Of a DNA stretch of 64,000 bases, positions 17,628-25,750 are shown one piece after another. The notes under the pieces were generated by a model. It was given only the letters and a program-made list of their open reading frames with translations. It made no database searches and was not told where the DNA came from. The DNA is from Deltaproteobacteria bacterium (lineage in GTDB: Bacteria; Bdellovibrionota_C; UBA2361; JAGFJO01). Made by a program: the position numbers and the translations under genes. How positions within the stretch are numbered: position 1 is the stretch's first letter; the number at the start of each line of letters is the position of its first letter. The stretch is from contig JAGFJO010000072.1 of the NCBI GenBank assembly GCA_024102635.1, forward strand, positions 89,576-153,575. Direction: 5' to 3'.

Positions 17628-19043
17628 TTATGAAGGAGGGTGCCTATCTTTTTTCCGCTTCAAAGCAGCGGTAATAAGACCGAAAGATGCCCCCGAAAGC
17701 GGGCGAAAATTGGTGATTCTAAAAATTAAATCCCTATGCCGAATCTGTTCAACCTCACGGACTTCCTTGAACATTTTCAGTAATACGGCAAGCACTGCCA
17801 GCCGAAGAATGCCAGAAATGGCGAAGATCCTAAGAAATCCGGATGAAGGCGCCCAGATGCCGCTCGCCAGGGGCCAGTCGGCCGGAAGATTCTCTACCAA
17901 AAAGGCTCCTAACAGTGAGCCAAACATGATGAAAGAGGCGTTCACGATCGATTGATACGCAACGCAACGTGCGCGCTTCGGCGGGGATACTGCATCGAAC
18001 ATAAAATTGCTAGCGGAGAGATTGAAACCTGCCCACATGAAGCCACTAAAGGCTTGCATCAAAATAATTGCCAAGGTGTTCGACCATACGATCCAAAGGA
18101 AGGGCACGACCGCGATCCCGATTCCACACACGGTCATTATCTTTCGATTGCCGAATTGATCGGATAATGTTCCCCAATAGTGCATTGTCAGGAATTGGCT
18201 TACTGTGGCGCTGGCTATGACTACCGTGTACTCGGAGTAGGACATCTTCAGATCATTCAGCATGTAAAGCGCAAAATAGGGCCCGGCGACGTAGGTTGCA
18301 AGGTTCATGGAGGCCACGAAGTAAACGAACTTCGCGAAATTAGAACGCGGCGAACGCCGTATAAAATCCCAAAAGCTGAATCGGTGCGAAGCCTCGAAGT
18401 TGTATGGCGGATCAGGATAACGCGTAATCCAATACGAAGATAAGCTGCGCGCTAAAAAAGCGATTAAAAAGATCATGCAGAAGCCTATGGTGGTAAGGCG
18501 CTGACTTTCGAAGAGATGAAGAATCTGCCCAGCTACGAGGAGCGATGTGAAGGTTAAGAGGCCGGTGCGGCGATTTCGAAATCCAAAGAAGCTGCCCCTC
18601 GTTTCAATCGGAACAAGATCTCCAATCAGGCTGTTCCAGATCGGAACCGTGCTTTGGAAGGCGATGTGGTAAAGCGCAACAAGCAGTATAAGAACGTTAA
18701 CCGCAGTGGCCGAGTTTTCATCAAAAAGGAACGGAAGCGCGGCGATTGGCAGCCATACCAAGGCTTGAGCCATTGCTCCCAGGGCAATCAACCGGCGGCG
18801 GCTTGTAAATTTCTCCATAGTCCAAAGGCTCAAGGACTGGCATAGGGCGCCGATGAGAGGAGGCAGGCTGGTGAGCAGTCCTACTTGAGAGCTCGAAGCT
18901 TTAAGAAAAATAGCGAAAGGGTTTATGTATGATTCCCCCGCTCCTGCCATAACCGCGTATGCCATTCCATCATTCACCGAAGGGCGAAGGCGAGGGTCGA
19001 CTTTAGGCCGCGCTCGATCAGTTTCTGCGCTAGGAGTGCGCAC
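17628..19043 (-). CDS. Major facilitator superfamily (MFS) transporter
   Basis: A 471-residue protein with about 12 hydrophobic segments in two halves joined by a charged central loop (SYWITRYPDPPYNFEASHRF). Visible family-type loops are SLWTMEKFTSRRRLIALG between helices 2 and 3 and the matching MHYWGTLSDQFGNRKIMTVCG in the second half, which carries the D-x3-G-R/N-R/K pattern. MFS carriers move small solutes by proton or solute exchange. Substrate unknown. The start at 19043 is not strictly decided; the first 20 residues are polar. Confidence 0.85.
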   Translation of the reverse strand: MRTPSAETDRARPKVDPRLRPSVNDGMAYAVMAGAGESYINPFAIFLKASSSQVGLLTSLPPLIGALCQSLSLWTMEKFTSRRRLIALGAMAQALVWLPIAALPFLFDENSATAVNVLILLVALYHIAFQSTVPIWNSLIGDLVPIETRGSFFGFRNRRTGLLTFTSLLVAGQILHLFESQRLTTIGFCMIFLIAFLARSLSSYWITRYPDPPYNFEASHRFSFWDFIRRSPRSNFAKFVYFVASMNLATYVAGPYFALYMLNDLKMSYSEYTVVIASATVSQFLTMHYWGTLSDQFGNRKIMTVCGIGIAVVPFLWIVWSNTLAIILMQAFSGFMWAGFNLSASNFMFDAVSPPKRARCVAYQSIVNASFIMFGSLLGAFLVENLPADWPLASGIWAPSSGFLRIFAISGILRLAVLAVLLKMFKEVREVEQIRHRDLIFRITNFRPLSGASFGLITAALKRKKDRHPPS

Positions 19044-19337
19044 TTTCTCCTCTCTTCAAAAAAATAAAGAGATCAGCAGCTTGAGGTGATTTTGTTAACA
19101 TTTGTCAGACTAGATACTTCGGACGTGTAGGGAAGTTATCCACAGAGTAGCTATACAGCTTTTCGCTGAGATTTTGAATCGCGTCGCAGCAATTAAATTC
19201 ATCAAGCAAAAATTAAAATGGCGTTGACCGCGTGATCCAGGGCATTACGGCTTGCAAATGTTGCTATAGGGGCTTGTCTCGAGCCAATCGTTTGATCTAG
19301 TGTTTTGGAGGAGACCCAGATTGGAGCGGTTTGCTTG

Positions 19338-19505
19338 ATGAAACGAAGGATCTTATCCGCATTAACCTCATTAGCCTTAGTGACTTTGGTTGCTTTGGCA
19401 TTAATTTTCGTGCCATTCGAGGCCAATTCGGATATCGACCAACAAGATATCATAAACACTCCCGCCGTCGATCTTAGCGCTGCTGGCGATCTCACCTTAG
19501 CCTGA
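19338..19505 (+). CDS. Possible 55-residue single-span membrane protein
   Basis: ATG at 19338 with GGAG 11 bases upstream encodes MKRRILSALTSLALVTLVAL..., a positively charged N-terminus, one hydrophobic segment of about 20 residues and a polar tail (NSDIDQQDIINTPAVDLS). It could be a tiny membrane protein or a secreted peptide with a signal anchor. A TTG at 19305 would lengthen it but would lie over the purine-rich site GGAGGAG. It is the only gene candidate in the 19044-19537 stretch, which otherwise shows no feature I can support. Confidence 0.4.
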   Translation: MKRRILSALTSLALVTLVALALIFVPFEANSDIDQQDIINTPAVDLSAAGDLTLA

Positions 19506-19537
19506 ATTCTGAATGTTAGAGGTACGGTGAGTGGTTA

Positions 19538-20998
19538 CTATCGCTTTCCCGCCGTTCCCAAAATTCCCCTCATTAGTGCGCGTCCGATTTGGCTTCCTAC
19601 AGAGCGGATCGCGGATTTAACAAAGGCCTCGAACACACCTTGCCGCTTAGAGGTCGAGCCGGGGAAAAAAGACTGCTCCTTCTTTTCTTGCTTATCTTCG
19701 GTTGCGGCGGACTCCTCCGCAAGACGCTTGCCCAGCGCTTCATAAGCCGATTCACGATCGATGCGCTCGCCGTACCGGGCTATTGTGGCGCTGCTTCCCA
19801 ATAGCAATTTCTGCTCGTCCTGGGTCAGGGGCTGCAATCGCGAGCGTGGTGGCACGACCATAGTCCGCTCCACCGGTTCGGGAACTCCATCGGCTGAGAG
19901 GCAAGAAACTAATGCTTCTCCAACCGCCAATTCGGTTATAGCCCTCTCGGTATCGATGGCCGGATTAGGCCTGAATGTGTCAGCGGCCGCCTTAACGGCT
20001 TTCTGATCGCGGGGGGAGTAAGCGCGCAAGGCATGTTGAATTCGATTGCCGAGCTGGCCAAGCACCTTCTCCGGTATGTCAATCGGGTTTTGAGTTACAA
20101 AAAATACGGCTACTCCTCTCGACCTAATTAGGCGTACCACCTGTTCGATCTTCTCTTGCAGCACTTCCGAAGCGTTGGCGAAAAGTAAGTGAGCTTCGTC
20201 AAAGAAGAATACGAATTTGGGCTTCTCGGCGTCTCCTATCTCCGGGAGTTGTTCGAACAGCTCCGAGAGCAGCCACAGCAAAAATGTAGAGTAGAGCCTG
20301 CCATCATTTATCAGTTTAGTCGCATCCAGCAGGTTAATCATTCCGCGGCCGGTCGAGTCGGTGCGCATGAGGTCAGGCAGGGTTAAAGCAGGCTCCCCAA
20401 AAAATGAATCGCCGCCGGCCTCCTCCAGTTCGATAATGGATCGTTGGATGGCGCCGATAGAGCTTTTGGATACGTTTCCATGTGTGGTTTGGATCTCAGA
20501 GCTGTTGTCAGCAAGCCAGCTGAGCACTGCGCGGAGATCTTTGAGGTCGAGTATTAATAGTCCATTTTCGTCCGCCAATCGGAATGCAAGCGAAAGCACA
20601 CCTTGCTGCGTGTCATTTAGGTCCAAAACTCGCGCCAGCAAGATCGGCCCGAACTCTGAGATAGTCGTCCTTAATGGCACTCCGTTTTCAGAATAAAGAT
20701 CCCAGGCTTCAACCGGAAAGGCCGTAAAATTGAAGTCCTGTAGGTTAAGCAGTTCAATGCGATTTTTTACCGGCTTGCTTTCAGATGTCCCTGTGCGCGC
20801 TACGCCGCTAAGGTCCCCTTTGACATCAGCCGCAAAAACGGGAATTCCGGCATCAGAGAACGCTTCCGTTAGAACTCTCAGTGTAATAGTTTTACCCGTT
20901 CCGGTAGCGCCGGATATGAGGCCATGGCGGTTCGCCATTTCGGTCAAAAGATATACTTCCCTGCCTGAGCCGTTCTTGCCTACCAGAATTTTTGACAT
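19538..20998 (-). CDS. HerA-like ATPase (DUF853 type)
   Basis: A 486-residue AAA-type ATPase. Walker A is GATGTGKT (30-37), with the family stretch PVFAADVKGDLSGVA just after; Walker B is FVFFFDEAHLLF; QNPIDIPEKVLGQLGNRIQHALRAY is the sensor and arginine-finger region shared with HerA-type translocases. The C-terminal 80 residues are variable and rich in Ser and Lys. HerA proper works with NurA nuclease in archaea; the bacterial DUF853 group has no proven role, and no nuclease gene is adjacent here. It begins 20 bases after the glucokinase stop, so may be co-transcribed with it. Confidence 0.88.
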   Translation of the reverse strand: MSKILVGKNGSGREVYLLTEMANRHGLISGATGTGKTITLRVLTEAFSDAGIPVFAADVKGDLSGVARTGTSESKPVKNRIELLNLQDFNFTAFPVEAWDLYSENGVPLRTTISEFGPILLARVLDLNDTQQGVLSLAFRLADENGLLILDLKDLRAVLSWLADNSSEIQTTHGNVSKSSIGAIQRSIIELEEAGGDSFFGEPALTLPDLMRTDSTGRGMINLLDATKLINDGRLYSTFLLWLLSELFEQLPEIGDAEKPKFVFFFDEAHLLFANASEVLQEKIEQVVRLIRSRGVAVFFVTQNPIDIPEKVLGQLGNRIQHALRAYSPRDQKAVKAAADTFRPNPAIDTERAITELAVGEALVSCLSADGVPEPVERTMVVPPRSRLQPLTQDEQKLLLGSSATIARYGERIDRESAYEALGKRLAEESAATEDKQEKKEQSFFPGSTSKRQGVFEAFVKSAIRSVGSQIGRALMRGILGTAGKR

Positions 20999-21018
20999 TG
21001 TATACGCTTCTCAAACAA

Positions 21019-21999
21019 TTAACTTAAACTGAAAGCTATCTCGGCGGCTCCCAGCAAGGCTGCGTGATCATCTTTGATAACATGCAGCGGAGCGGCTTCT
21101 ACCTGGCGAGCCATCTTACCCTTATCAAGATAGCTTTTCATAATACCTCCCTCTTGCAGCTTCTCGATAATACGGGGAGGTATGCCGCCACCTAAATACA
21201 CTCCTTTTGTTGCGAGCACTGTAATCATAACATTGCTTGCATGGGCTCCCAGAATTGAAATGAACATCTCCAGAGCCATTTTTGTGATAGGATAAGTCCC
21301 TTCCTGGCCGGTTGACGCAATCACAGCGGTCGGAAGTTCGGTTCTCATCTTCTCAGAAAGCTCGAGCGGCTCCTCGGCATGCCCCCCTTCCTTTAGAAAC
21401 TCGTATATATTTACTAGGCCGGGTCCGCAAAGAACCCGCTCCACGCTTGCATGTCCATACCTACGGGTAATAAATGCGTGAAGCTCAAACTCAATCTCAT
21501 TAGTAGGGGCAAAATTTGAATGGCCCCCTTCCGATGCAAGGAAATAGTTGCGGCCGCCATCTTGATACAAAAATGCCTGACCAAGCCCGGTTCCAGGGGC
21601 GACAACGGCAGCCACGCCGTCTCCTACCGGGGGATTGCCGCGGTGGAGAGTTAAGATCTCTTTCTCTGTAAAAGCCGGGATGGCAGCGGCAGTAGCTACC
21701 AGGTCATTGACCAACTTGACCTTTGGAATGTCCAAAGAGTCCGAAATAGAGCGCTCACTAAGTTCCCAGGGAAGGTTGGTCACCTTGACACGCCCCTCTA
21801 TCACGGGTCCTGGGATTCCGAAGCAAGCTACTTTGGGCCGAGCCTTATGCTGGTCTAAAAAGGTCTTAATTATCTCCTCAAGACTGTCGAATTTGCCGCT
21901 TTCGTACCTTTCAACTGCCAATCGTTTGGTTGTCTTTCCGTGTGGTTCAAAAAGCCCCAAACGAGTCTTGGTTCCTCCCACATCTCCCGCTAATAGCAT
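21019..21999 (-). CDS. glk: Glucokinase
   Basis: Glucokinase phosphorylates glucose to glucose 6-phosphate with ATP. The start at 21999 (MLLAGDVGGTKTRLG) follows a strong GGGAGAGG site and places the phosphate-1 motif at the N-terminus, giving 326 residues; the longer frame from 22122 has no support. Further landmarks are VACFGIPGPV, LPWELSE, KLVNDLVATAAA with the probable catalytic Asp, and APGTGLGQAFL. It lies next to a glycogen-synthase-like gene and other alpha-glucan enzymes, so it probably feeds or recovers glucose from that pool. Confidence 0.93.
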   Translation of the reverse strand: MLLAGDVGGTKTRLGLFEPHGKTTKRLAVERYESGKFDSLEEIIKTFLDQHKARPKVACFGIPGPVIEGRVKVTNLPWELSERSISDSLDIPKVKLVNDLVATAAAIPAFTEKEILTLHRGNPPVGDGVAAVVAPGTGLGQAFLYQDGGRNYFLASEGGHSNFAPTNEIEFELHAFITRRYGHASVERVLCGPGLVNIYEFLKEGGHAEEPLELSEKMRTELPTAVIASTGQEGTYPITKMALEMFISILGAHASNVMITVLATKGVYLGGGIPPRIIEKLQEGGIMKSYLDKGKMARQVEAAPLHVIKDDHAALLGAAEIAFSLS

Positions 22000-22258
22000 A
22001 GACCTCTCCCGATACCTGTTTCTTTTGATTTCATGCCGCTTTGCAAGCCGCGAAGGCGGCTCAGCCATTAGTACCTTTTTTGGATTTTCCCGGCCATAGA
22101 AACATAACCCGATCTTTATCATTGGAAAACAATAAAGGTCCTCGCTACTTATAGACTTTATTTTGAGCCGGGAGTATATTCGGCGTTTAGGGTGGCAGGT
22201 GCCGCGAATTTTTCGGTACCCCCTGAACTATCCTTATGCTCCCTCTACGCTGCACATC

Positions 22259-23593
22259 ATGCGCATTCTAATGCTCGGTTGGGAATATCCGCCTCATATC
22301 AGTGGCGGCCTTGGTACTGCATGTGAGGGGCTTACGGTCGCTCTCGCTAGATGCGGGATACTTATTGATTTTATCGTTCCCCGCCTCTCTGGTGACGAGA
22401 GAGCGGAGCATATGCTTTTAGTCGACTCGATGAATGGACCGCTGGAGCCGGAAGAGAGAGGCTCTCAATCGGCCGGCAGGCGGCGCATAGTCCGTAGGCA
22501 AAGCGTGAAAGGCGTAAGAACTATGCCGCTACCGTCGCTGCTTTCGCCTTATCTGAATGCCAAGACGTTCGATGAGCTTTTGGCTGCCTATATGTCGCGT
22601 CTTACAGCGGCAGAGCTTCCGCCTGAAGCGCTTGCCTCGTCACTTGGCGCAATAGTAGAGCGTGACGCTGTCTCTCATTATGGTCACGATATCTTTGACG
22701 CAGTAGCGCGCTATACATCTAATGTACTCTCTCTGAGTGAGGGGTGCGACTTCGACGTGATTCACGCTCATGATTGGATGACCTTCCCCGCCGCTATTGC
22801 TCTATCAAGGTTGTCCGGCAAGCCGATGGTGGCTCATGTGCACAGTTTGGAGTATGACCGCAGCGGAGCGAACGTCAATCCGCAGATTCAGAGCATTGAA
22901 AAACTTGGGATTGAAGCGGCAGATGCAGTGATCGCAGTTAGCTACTACACTGCGGCGATTATTCAGCAGCAGCATGCGATTAATGGCGAGAAGATAAGTG
23001 TTGTTCATAATGGAGTTTACCCCAGGCGGGTAATTCAGAAATACCGCCGCAATCAAGGGTGGCCTTCAAAGGTCGTACTGTTCCTTGGGCGTATCACATT
23101 CCAAAAGGGGCCCGATTATTTCGTTGAAGCTGCGGCCAAAGTTATTCCCCACGTGCCGGATGTTATGTTCGTTATGGCGGGGTCCGGTGACATGTTGAAC
23201 AGGATGGTTGATCGGGTGCACCAATTGGGTATTGCAAAGAACTTTCACTTTCCGGGATTTCTTAAGGGGGAGGAGGTGGAAGAGATGTTTTCAGTTGCAG
23301 ATCTATACGTTATGCCATCGGTATCAGAGCCGTTTGGCATTAGCGCCCTGGAGGCGATCAATTATGACACACCCGTAATCATTTCACGCCAATCAGGCGT
23401 ATCGGAGGTTTTGGGCCACGCACTGAAGGTCGATTTCTGGGATATAGATCGGATGTCTGACCTTATTATTAACGGCCTTATGCATGAGGAGCTGCGCCAG
23501 GATATGGTTTCAATGGCGCGTGAGGAGCTCCGTCGCCTCCGTTGGGATGCCTCGGCGCTCAAGACTATTGAGGTTTATAGGCGCCTATTATAG
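22259..23593 (+). CDS. Glycogen-synthase-like glycosyltransferase
   Basis: The start at 22259 (MRILMLGWEYPPHISGGLG) is chosen because this is the canonical N-terminus with the KxGG-like loop HISGGLG; the longer frame from 22163 adds 32 unrelated residues. The 444-residue product has the GT-B fold: VIHAHDWMTFPAA, HVHSLEYDR and, in the second half, VVLFLGRITFQKGPDYF and the nucleotide-sugar motif MPSVSEPFGISALEA with E-x7-E. This is the GT4/GT5 group, close to glycogen synthases that build alpha-1,4-glucan from ADP- or UDP-glucose. The next gene is a GH57 enzyme, a frequent partner. Donor unknown. Confidence 0.85.
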   Translation: MRILMLGWEYPPHISGGLGTACEGLTVALARCGILIDFIVPRLSGDERAEHMLLVDSMNGPLEPEERGSQSAGRRRIVRRQSVKGVRTMPLPSLLSPYLNAKTFDELLAAYMSRLTAAELPPEALASSLGAIVERDAVSHYGHDIFDAVARYTSNVLSLSEGCDFDVIHAHDWMTFPAAIALSRLSGKPMVAHVHSLEYDRSGANVNPQIQSIEKLGIEAADAVIAVSYYTAAIIQQQHAINGEKISVVHNGVYPRRVIQKYRRNQGWPSKVVLFLGRITFQKGPDYFVEAAAKVIPHVPDVMFVMAGSGDMLNRMVDRVHQLGIAKNFHFPGFLKGEEVEEMFSVADLYVMPSVSEPFGISALEAINYDTPVIISRQSGVSEVLGHALKVDFWDIDRMSDLIINGLMHEELRQDMVSMAREELRRLRWDASALKTIEVYRRLL

Positions 23594-23714
23594 TTGGGGC
23601 TTTTACGCCGCTTATATTGAATTAAATCGGTCTTTGTCGTACCTTTCAGATACGCACTTTGTAACATTTGCGTAACTTCTGCCACCCTTTTAACTACTCC
23701 TTCATCAAAGCTTT

Positions 23715-24947
23715 ATGTCTTCAGTCGTCTTTTATTTTCAAGTTCATCAGCCTTTCCGGCTGAGGCGATACTCATATTTCGAGTCCACTCGAAACCCTTT
23801 TTATTTTGACGATGATAAGAACCGCCAGATTCTCGAGAAGGTGGCGCATAAGTGTTATCTGCCCACCAACGATCTGATTCTCAAACTAATAAAGAGGGGC
23901 GAGGGGCGCTTCAAGGTTAGCTATTCGATTACCGGAGTAGCCATCGAGCAGATGAGAAACTACTGTTCGCCGGCCCTAGAGAGTTTTGTCAAACTCGCCG
24001 AGACAGGATGCGTCGAGTTTCTAGCCGAAACTTACTATCATTCGCTTGCCTCCATACACGACAGTAACGAGTTCTTGCAGCAGATAACTCTGCACAGCGA
24101 TCTTATCCACGATCTATTCGGTCAGAAGCCTTCTGTGTTCAGAAATACCGAGCTGATCTATAGCGATCATATAGGCAGCACCGTTGCCGAATTAGGTTTT
24201 AAAGGAGTTATTGCAGAGGGTGCGGACGATATTTTAGGGTGGCGAAGTCCCAACTTCGTGTATAGCGTAGCCGGGCAAGGCAACGGCGGCCGCGATACCA
24301 GACTGCTTCTGAAAAACTACCGGCTTTCTGACGACGTGGCGTTTAGATTCTCGAATCGCGGCTGGCCGGAGTTCCCGCTCACCGCCGATAAATTCGCAAG
24401 CTGGATTCATCGAATAAGCGGGGCAGGGGAGATAGTAAACCTGTTCATGGACTATGAAACGTTCGGTGAGCATCAGTGGGAGTCGACCGGAATATTTCAG
24501 TTCTTGGAACACCTTCCGGAGGCGGTTGCCCGCCATCCAGACTGGGATTTCTGTACCCCGAGTGAAGCCATTGAGCGTTACAGTTCATTTGCCGAGATCC
24601 CGTTCGGGAGGGTTACTTCCTGGGCCGATGTTGACCGTGATGTTACGGCCTGGCAGGGGAACCGGATGCAGATTAGTGCTTTAAAGAGGATCTACGAGCT
24701 AGGAGATAGAGTAAAGCAGAGCGGAGATGAAGCGCTGATAGATACTTGGCGCAAGCTTCTTACCTCGGATCACTTCTACTATATGTGCACCAAGTGGTTT
24801 GCAGATGGAGATGTCCACGCTTACTTTAGCCCCTTCGATAGCCCTTACGATGCATTCATAAATTACATGAATGTTATGAGAGATTTTGAGAGCCGCCTAG
24901 GTGTGGCGCCGCTTCCGCTTGCCGATGTAGCACAAATGACGGCTTAA
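23715..24947 (+). CDS. GH57 family alpha-amylase/glucanotransferase
   Basis: A 410-residue glycoside hydrolase family 57 protein, a (beta/alpha)7 barrel enzyme acting on alpha-glucans. N-terminal motif VFYFQVHQPFRLRRY, motif 3 FRNTELIYSD with the probable catalytic Glu nucleophile, and motif 4 FMDYETFGEHQ with the Asp acid/base are all visible. The downstream helical bundle carries HFYYMCTKW and DSPYDAFINYMNVM. It follows the glycosyltransferase gene after 121 bases and likely trims or rearranges the same polymer. The shortened length fits the cytoplasmic subgroup; there is no signal peptide. Confidence 0.92.
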   Translation: MSSVVFYFQVHQPFRLRRYSYFESTRNPFYFDDDKNRQILEKVAHKCYLPTNDLILKLIKRGEGRFKVSYSITGVAIEQMRNYCSPALESFVKLAETGCVEFLAETYYHSLASIHDSNEFLQQITLHSDLIHDLFGQKPSVFRNTELIYSDHIGSTVAELGFKGVIAEGADDILGWRSPNFVYSVAGQGNGGRDTRLLLKNYRLSDDVAFRFSNRGWPEFPLTADKFASWIHRISGAGEIVNLFMDYETFGEHQWESTGIFQFLEHLPEAVARHPDWDFCTPSEAIERYSSFAEIPFGRVTSWADVDRDVTAWQGNRMQISALKRIYELGDRVKQSGDEALIDTWRKLLTSDHFYYMCTKWFADGDVHAYFSPFDSPYDAFINYMNVMRDFESRLGVAPLPLADVAQMTA

Positions 24948-24973
24948 TAGTAACGCCCTTTATCTTTCGAATT

Positions 24974-25002
24974 GCCCTTCATTTTTCGAATCGATGGAGG
25001 GC
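24974..25002. terminator. Hairpin between convergent GH57 and receiver genes
   Basis: Arms GCCCTTCAT (24974-24982) and ATGGAGGGC (24994-25002) pair over 9 bases with one wobble and an 11-base loop. It lies 26 bases beyond the GH57 stop and between convergent genes, where a terminator is expected. No T-tract follows, so the call is tentative. Confidence 0.4.
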
Positions 25003-25063
25003 ATTAGCCGATATTCGATCTGAAAAGACGCGTAATATTCGTAATATTAATGCACGAGAAATC

Positions 25064-25672
25064 TTAAGCTCCCAATTTACTGGCCGGGATCCGTTCTTGC
25101 AGCCAGTCTCCGATACTTAGTTCGCCTTTTGTGAAGCATTTTTCGCCGTGAAGGTGCGGGGGGATATCATCAGGCATTCCGGTAAAGCGTACATACCTTA
25201 CGCGGCCTTCAAGATGCTCCCTTACTAGATTCCCGGATTGGCTGCCATCGCCGTATAGCCCATCCCCCAAATCCCCGTCGAGTATAACGAGATCAACGGC
25301 ACGGTTGTTCAATATCTCTATGGCATTCTCTACATCCAGCGCAAAGCTGACATCATATCCTTTACTGCGCAGCCAGCGCACAGTCATTTGCGTAGTGGCG
25401 GCATTGTCGTCCACCAGCAGTATGTGCGGAATTGCCCGCTGAGGAGAGTGCCTTTCCGGCTCATTCATAGTGGCCGGCACCCCGCTAGATGTGTTTAGTA
25501 CGTTCGCACCACCACGATCATTAGGTCTTTCAGTGCCGGGATTGCTGCTTTTAGGCCGTGTATCCGGATCACCGCCCTTAAACGAGGCTTGACTCGGGTC
25601 TCTTGTTCGGCCGGCATCACCGGAGTGAGATCGATCCCTGAACGGTCTCTCTGATTCTCTTTTTACTTCCAT
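25064..25672 (-). CDS. Single-receiver response regulator with long disordered N-terminus
   Basis: The start at 25672 follows AGGAGAGG. The first 80 residues (MEVKRESERPFRDRSHSG...) are polar and probably disordered. A receiver domain follows, HILLVDDNAATTQMTVRWL with the acidic pair, LVILDGDLGDG with the phosphorylated Asp, and VRFTGMPDD in place of the usual T/S strand. No DNA-binding or enzyme domain follows. Such proteins act by binding partners in phosphorelays. No kinase is adjacent; the loop after the Asp (GDGLYGDGSQSG) is longer than usual. It sits next to the GH63 gene on the same strand. Confidence 0.82.
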   Translation of the reverse strand: MEVKRESERPFRDRSHSGDAGRTRDPSQASFKGGDPDTRPKSSNPGTERPNDRGGANVLNTSSGVPATMNEPERHSPQRAIPHILLVDDNAATTQMTVRWLRSKGYDVSFALDVENAIEILNNRAVDLVILDGDLGDGLYGDGSQSGNLVREHLEGRVRYVRFTGMPDDIPPHLHGEKCFTKGELSIGDWLQERIPASKLGA

Positions 25673-25750
25673 GGTACCTCTCCTAGATGGTCAGAGAAAA
25701 ACACAGACATTTTATGCCATATTTCCCGACTTTGCTAATGTAATGTCCGG

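Noticed and set aside
19136..19144. A perfect DnaA box sequence (TTATCCACA) in an intergenic region
   Set aside because: Only one copy, with no further boxes, no AT-rich unwinding stretch and no dnaA or dnaN nearby. About one such 9-mer is expected by chance in each 65-130 kb, so no origin is claimed.
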